Made by a program: the position numbers and the translations under genes. A stretch of DNA of 64,000 nt from positions 248,001-312,000 of the forward strand of contig NZ_AOLQ01000069.1 in the NCBI RefSeq assembly GCF_000337775.1. The letters run 5' to 3'. Shown in pieces: positions 60,949 through 64,000 of the stretch. Position 1 is the first letter of the stretch, and every line of letters begins with the position of its first letter. The DNA is from Haloarcula vallismortis ATCC 29715. GTDB taxonomy: Archaea; Halobacteriota; Halobacteria; Halobacteriales; Haloarculaceae. The notes below the pieces were generated by a model. That model did not search any database. It was given only the letters and a program-made list of their open reading frames with translations, and was not told where the DNA came from.

Positions 60949-61758
60949 ATGACATCTGATGCAACACACGAAGAGGCGGTCAGTTTACTGCAGGAGCTGG
61001 GATTGAAAGAGTATGAGGCAAAATGTTTTGTCGGACTTTCTCGGATGACCAGCGGTACAGCAAAGGGGCTGAGCGAGGTGACGGAGGTTCCGAGGACCCG
61101 CGTCTACGATGCCGTCCGGATCCTCGAAGCGAAGGGGCTGGTCGAGGTACAACACTCGAGCCCACAGCAGTTCCGGGCTGTCCCGCTCTCTGAGGCCACC
61201 GAAACGCTTCGCACTCAGTACGAGGACCGCGTCGAGCGCCTCCAGTCTACACTGCGCGAGATGGGGAGCATCGAGTCGGAAGACGAAGAGGCCGAGCTAC
61301 AGGAAGTCTGGTCGCTTTCCGGGTCCGATGCCATCGAGAACCGGGCTGCGGCGATCATCGAGGACGCGACCGACGAAGTAGTGCTCGTCATCGGCACTGA
61401 AGCGGTCCTCTCAGAGTCGCTGATCGAGGAACTCAATTCGCTCGACCCGGACATCGAACTCATCGTCGGGAGCGGGTCCGCCTCGATTCGTGACCGCGTG
61501 GAACAGCAAATCCCACGCGCCACCGCGTTTCTGTCGGAGCTGGGGTGGCTCCACGGTGAACTGACTCCTGCGGAGGACGCTGCTGTCGGACGACTCCTGC
61601 TCGTCGACCGGTCGACGCTGCTCGTCAGCTCAATCGACCCGCAGACCAGCGACGAACAGGCCATCTTCGCGACCGGACTCAGAAACGGACTCATCGTTAT
61701 CGCACGACGGCTTCTCTCTCAGGGCGTCATGGAAATGACACCGCTAGAACAGGATTAG
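60949..61758 (+). CDS. TrmB-like transcriptional regulator
   Basis: A 269-residue regulator: wHTH at about 8-78 (LLQELGLKEYEAKCFVGLSRMTSGTAKGLSEVTEVPRTRVYDAVRILEAKGLVEV), a coiled-coil helix 85-125, and an effector-like domain at 130-255 (VVLVIGTEAVLSESLIEELNSL, ELIVGSGSASIRDRVEQ). It differs from the TrmB at 39950 in its C-terminal half. The ATG at 60949 is preferred to the codon at 60940; this start lies within the second copy of a 13-base repeat. Confidence 0.8.
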   Translation: MTSDATHEEAVSLLQELGLKEYEAKCFVGLSRMTSGTAKGLSEVTEVPRTRVYDAVRILEAKGLVEVQHSSPQQFRAVPLSEATETLRTQYEDRVERLQSTLREMGSIESEDEEAELQEVWSLSGSDAIENRAAAIIEDATDEVVLVIGTEAVLSESLIEELNSLDPDIELIVGSGSASIRDRVEQQIPRATAFLSELGWLHGELTPAEDAAVGRLLLVDRSTLLVSSIDPQTSDEQAIFATGLRNGLIVIARRLLSQGVMEMTPLEQD

Positions 61759-61792
61759 CGAGCAACGCGGCTCGGAATTCTCACCGGTTCTC

Positions 61793-62108
61793 TCACTCGG
61801 TGTACCGCTCGGCGAGGAACGCAAGTAGCGGCCGGATCCGCTCGTACTCCGAACCGCGTGTTACCCAGTGAGTCTCCCGATCCCATTCGATGAGCCCCAT
61901 CTGCCAGTTTCGGGAGCTGGCAGTGATAGAGGTCCGCCGGGATCGGCGGCTCTCCAACTGGCGTCCGCTCGTCATCGAACGCCGAAACGGATGGCCGCCA
62001 CCGCTCTACGTCACGTAACGCGAATAGTATCCGGCGGCGGTCTTCATGTCGCACCGCGTTGAGTTGAGTACGCAGACGCTGTGGCTGCATCTGGTTCTGG
62101 TTGTTCAT
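61793..62108 (-). pseudogene. Frameshifted winged-helix gene (DUF7344-like)
   Basis: The first part, from ATG 62108, reads QLNAVRHEDRRRILFALRD and LYHCQLPKLAD in one frame. The expected continuation MGLIEWDRETHWVTRGSEYERIRPLLAFLAERYTE with a natural stop at 61793 is in another frame. The switch is near 61899-61902, where two bases of the usual LAD-MGLIEWD junction are missing. This matches haloarchaeal winged-helix proteins of about 105 residues. It is a recent loss or a sequencing error. The unshifted reading would run on to 61755 with a nonsense tail. Confidence 0.72.
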
Positions 62109-62459
62109 TGTACGGGTGTATGTCTGACTACCTGATAGGTATGCACTATTTTAACCACTCTAACAGTTTTGATTATCAGAGTGACTAATCCGGAGCTACG
62201 CCCACAGATGGCCCGAATATCGGTGTGAAACGGTGGACCTACGGTGGCGGCACTACCCGTTACTGCCACCGCAGAGTGATAGTATTCTGCCACTGAATCT
62301 CATCGGTAACTCTTCTAACCCAGTCCAACTGCTTCACAAATCCGATAGTACCCCGTAGACGTGTTCACTCGGTTTCAGTACTCCGAGCGAATAAGAAATT
62401 AGCGCCCACTCGCTTTTTTCACGCCGTTAGACCACGTCTGACGGGCTGATAGAGACGCC
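62109..62459. other. Spacer between dnaK and the frameshifted gene
   Basis: No gene is seen in these 351 bases. CGGTGGC (62242-62248) and GCCACCG (62265-62271) can pair about 190 bases after the dnaK stop and could end that transcript. CACTCT (62156-62161) and AGAGTG (62178-62183) form another inverted repeat upstream of a TATA-like gttaaaatag for the frameshifted gene. Confidence 0.45.
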
Positions 62460-64000
62460 CTATTCTTCGTCGTCTTCGTCGACGTCTTCGAAGTCAGCGT
62501 CGACGTACTCCTCTCCCTGCTCGGCCGCGCCGCCTGCTGCGCCGCCGGGACCGGCAGCCCCGCCGGGGCCGGCTGCGCCACCCGGACCAGCGCCCGCAGC
62601 GCCGCCGGCGGCCTGCTGGGCCTGCTCCTGATACATCTGCTTGCCGATCTCCTGTAGCTCCTCACTCAGGGTCTCGGTAACCGCCTCGTAGTCTTCCTTC
62701 GTGGCGTCCTCGTCTTCGAGGACTTCCTCGACGTCCTCGATCTTGGCCTCGATATCGGACCGGAGGTCGTCGTCGATCTCCTCCTCGTTCTCGTCGAGAA
62801 GCGTCTCGGCACGGCGGACGGACGCCTCGGCCTCGTTACGGGCTTCGATGCGCTCGCGGCGCTGCTCGTCCTCCTCGGCGTGCTGTTCGGCCTCCTGCTG
62901 CATCTCTTCGATCTGCTCGTCGGAGAGGCCAGCACCGCCTTCGATGGTGATGTCCTCCTTGTTGCCCGACCCCTTGTCCTCGGCTTCGACGTTGACGATG
63001 CCGTTCTCGTCGATGTTGAACGACACTTCAATCTGAGGCGTGCCCGCGGGGGCCGGCGGGATGCCCGAGAGCGCGAACGCGCCGAGCAGTTCGTTCTCCT
63101 CGGCGATCTCGCGTTCGCCCTGGAAGACGCGGATCTGGACCTGCGTCTGGTTGTCCTGTGCAGTCGTGAAGATCTTCGACTCCTCGGTCGGGATGGTGGT
63201 GTTCTTGTCGATGAGGCGCTCGAACAGGCCACCTTTGACTTCGACACCGAGGGACAGCGGTGTCACGTCGAGCAGAACGATGTCATCCACATCGCCCGAG
63301 AGGACACCGGCCTGGATGGCCGCGCCCAGCGCGACAGCCTCATCGGGGTTGACGTTCTTCTTCGGCTCCTGGCCGGTCATCTCCTCGACCTGGTCCTGCA
63401 CCTGTGGCATCCGCGTCGAGCCACCGACGAGAATGACCTCGTCGATGTCGCTCTTGGTGTAGTCGGCGTCAGCAAGTGCCTGCTCCGTCGGACCGACGGT
63501 GCGCTCGATGAGATCCTCGGTCAGGGACTCGAACTTCGCACGCGTGATCTTCTGTTCGAGGTCCAGCGGCCCGTCGTCCGTGGTCGCGATGAACGGGAGG
63601 TTGATGCGGGTCTCCTTACGCGAGGAGAGTTCGATCTTGGCTTCCTCGGCGGCCTCGGTCAGCCGCTGGAGGGCCTGCCGGTCGTCACGGAGATCGATAC
63701 CGTGTTCGGCCTCGAACTCGTCGGCGAGGTAGTCGATGATAGCGTGGTCCCAGTCGTCGCCACCGAGGTCGTTGTCCCCGTTGGTCGCGACGACTTCGTA
63801 GACGCCCCCGCCCAGGTCGAGGATGGACACGTCGAAGGTTCCGCCCCCGAGGTCGTACACGAGGACGGTCTGGTCTGACTCGTCGTCGAGGCCGTAGGCC
63901 ATCGCGGCCGCCGTCGGCTCGTTGACGATACGCTCGACCTCGAAGCCGGCGATTTCGCCGGCGTCCTTGGTCGCCTGACGCTGTCGGTCGTTGAAGTACG
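62460..64000 (-). CDS. dnaK: Molecular chaperone DnaK (Hsp70), 5'-truncated
   Basis: About 513 C-terminal residues of DnaK are present; the first 110-130 lie outside the window. The visible part begins [18 protein letters not shown] and has [32 protein letters not shown] and [21 protein letters not shown] for the ATPase domain, then the substrate domain and helical lid. A Gly/Pro/Ala-rich segment precedes the acidic end ([13 protein letters not shown]). It folds and protects proteins with DnaJ and GrpE; grpE is not in the window. dnaJ lies about 3.2 kb downstream. Confidence 0.96.
   Translation of the reverse strand, partial: YFNDRQRQATKDAGEIAGFEVERIVNEPTAAAMAYGLDDESDQTVLVYDLGGGTFDVSILDLGGGVYEVVATNGDNDLGGDDWDHAIIDYLADEFEAEHGIDLRDDRQALQRLTEAAEEAKIELSSRKETRINLPFIATTDDGPLDLEQKITRAKFESLTEDLIERTVGPTEQALADADYTKSDIDEVILVGGSTRMPQVQDQVEEMTGQEPKKNVNPDEAVALGAAIQAGVLSGDVDDIVLLDVTPLSLGVEVKGGLFERLIDKNTTIPTEESKIFTTAQDNQTQVQIRVFQGEREIAEENELLGAFALSGIPPAPAGTPQIEVSFNIDENGIVNVEAEDKGSGNKEDITIEGGAGLSDEQIEEMQQEAEQHAEEDEQRRERIEARNEAEASVRRAETLLDENEEEIDDDLRSDIEAKIEDVEEVLEDEDATKEDYEAVTETLSEELQEIGKQMYQEQAQQAAGGAAGAGPGGAAGPGGAAGPGGAAGGAAEQGEEYVDADFEDVDEDDEE

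Noticed and set aside
1-64000. CRISPR array, rRNA operon or complete insertion sequence
   Set aside because: No regularly spaced repeats, rRNA-like stretches or transposase genes with terminal inverted repeats were seen anywhere in the window.

Overview
The window is chromosomal DNA of a halophilic archaeon, most likely a Haloarcula. Evidence: proteins are strongly acidic, third codon positions are GC-rich, many genes start leaderless 25-30 nt after a TATA-like box, and Tat lipoprotein signals are common. Haloarchaeal hallmarks present are two CetZ tubulins, a halocyanin, HalX and HalOD1 modules, F420 and archaeosine biosynthesis, and a sensory rhodopsin I with its transducer. No rRNA, CRISPR array or intact insertion sequence was seen.

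Layout. 1-2.2 kb: archaeosine tRNA modification (PUA protein, RaSEA), VanZ-like protein, zinc microprotein. 2.3-5.7 kb: ModE-like regulator divergent from a tungstate-type ABC transporter tupABC. 5.9-11 kb: purine genes purQ, purS, purU-like and purC around a two-gene sensory unit. 11-18 kb: cation exchanger and F420 genes cofH, cofG and cofC, with the htrI-sopI phototaxis operon lying between cofC and cofG. 18-20 kb: a secreted anchored protein and CetZ1. 20-25 kb: SDR protein, tmk, a trkA gene flanked by two stand-alone RAM-domain proteins, and a tRNA-Leu with a duplicated 3' end. 25-32.5 kb: a peptide ABC transporter operon oppABCDF plus two trailing genes.

32.7-44.5 kb is a mixed housekeeping stretch: a ferredoxin with a [3Fe-4S]-like pattern, MOSC protein, cyclophilin, hydrolase, TrpD-like enzyme, fused siroheme decarboxylase, HalX regulator, mptA, TrmB-type regulator, DUF255 protein, cytochrome P450 and FxsA. 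44.6-56.9 kb: tRNA-Ile, lipoprotein, LMW phosphatase/arsenate reductase, NreA, rnhA, a RosR-like regulator facing ppa, an AP-superfamily phosphohydrolase, a second CetZ, halocyanin and small membrane or zinc proteins. 57-64 kb: AMP-ligase-like protein, MazG-like protein, dnaJ, then about 3 kb of accessory and AT-richer DNA with a pilin-like protein, HalOD1, a TrmB-like regulator and a frameshifted winged-helix gene, then dnaK running off the end.

The most noteworthy structures are the phototaxis operon inside the F420 locus with a palindrome above its promoter; the trkA locus with paired RAM proteins and an operator-like palindrome; the tRNA-Leu att-like duplication; a helical insertion in OppF separating its cysteine pairs; a palindrome over the RosR-like gene's TATA box; a shared CetZ C-terminal motif; and the interrupted dnaK-dnaJ locus. 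I found no clear case of a wholly undescribed multi-gene system. All functional calls come from reading the sequence and from memory, without database searches.
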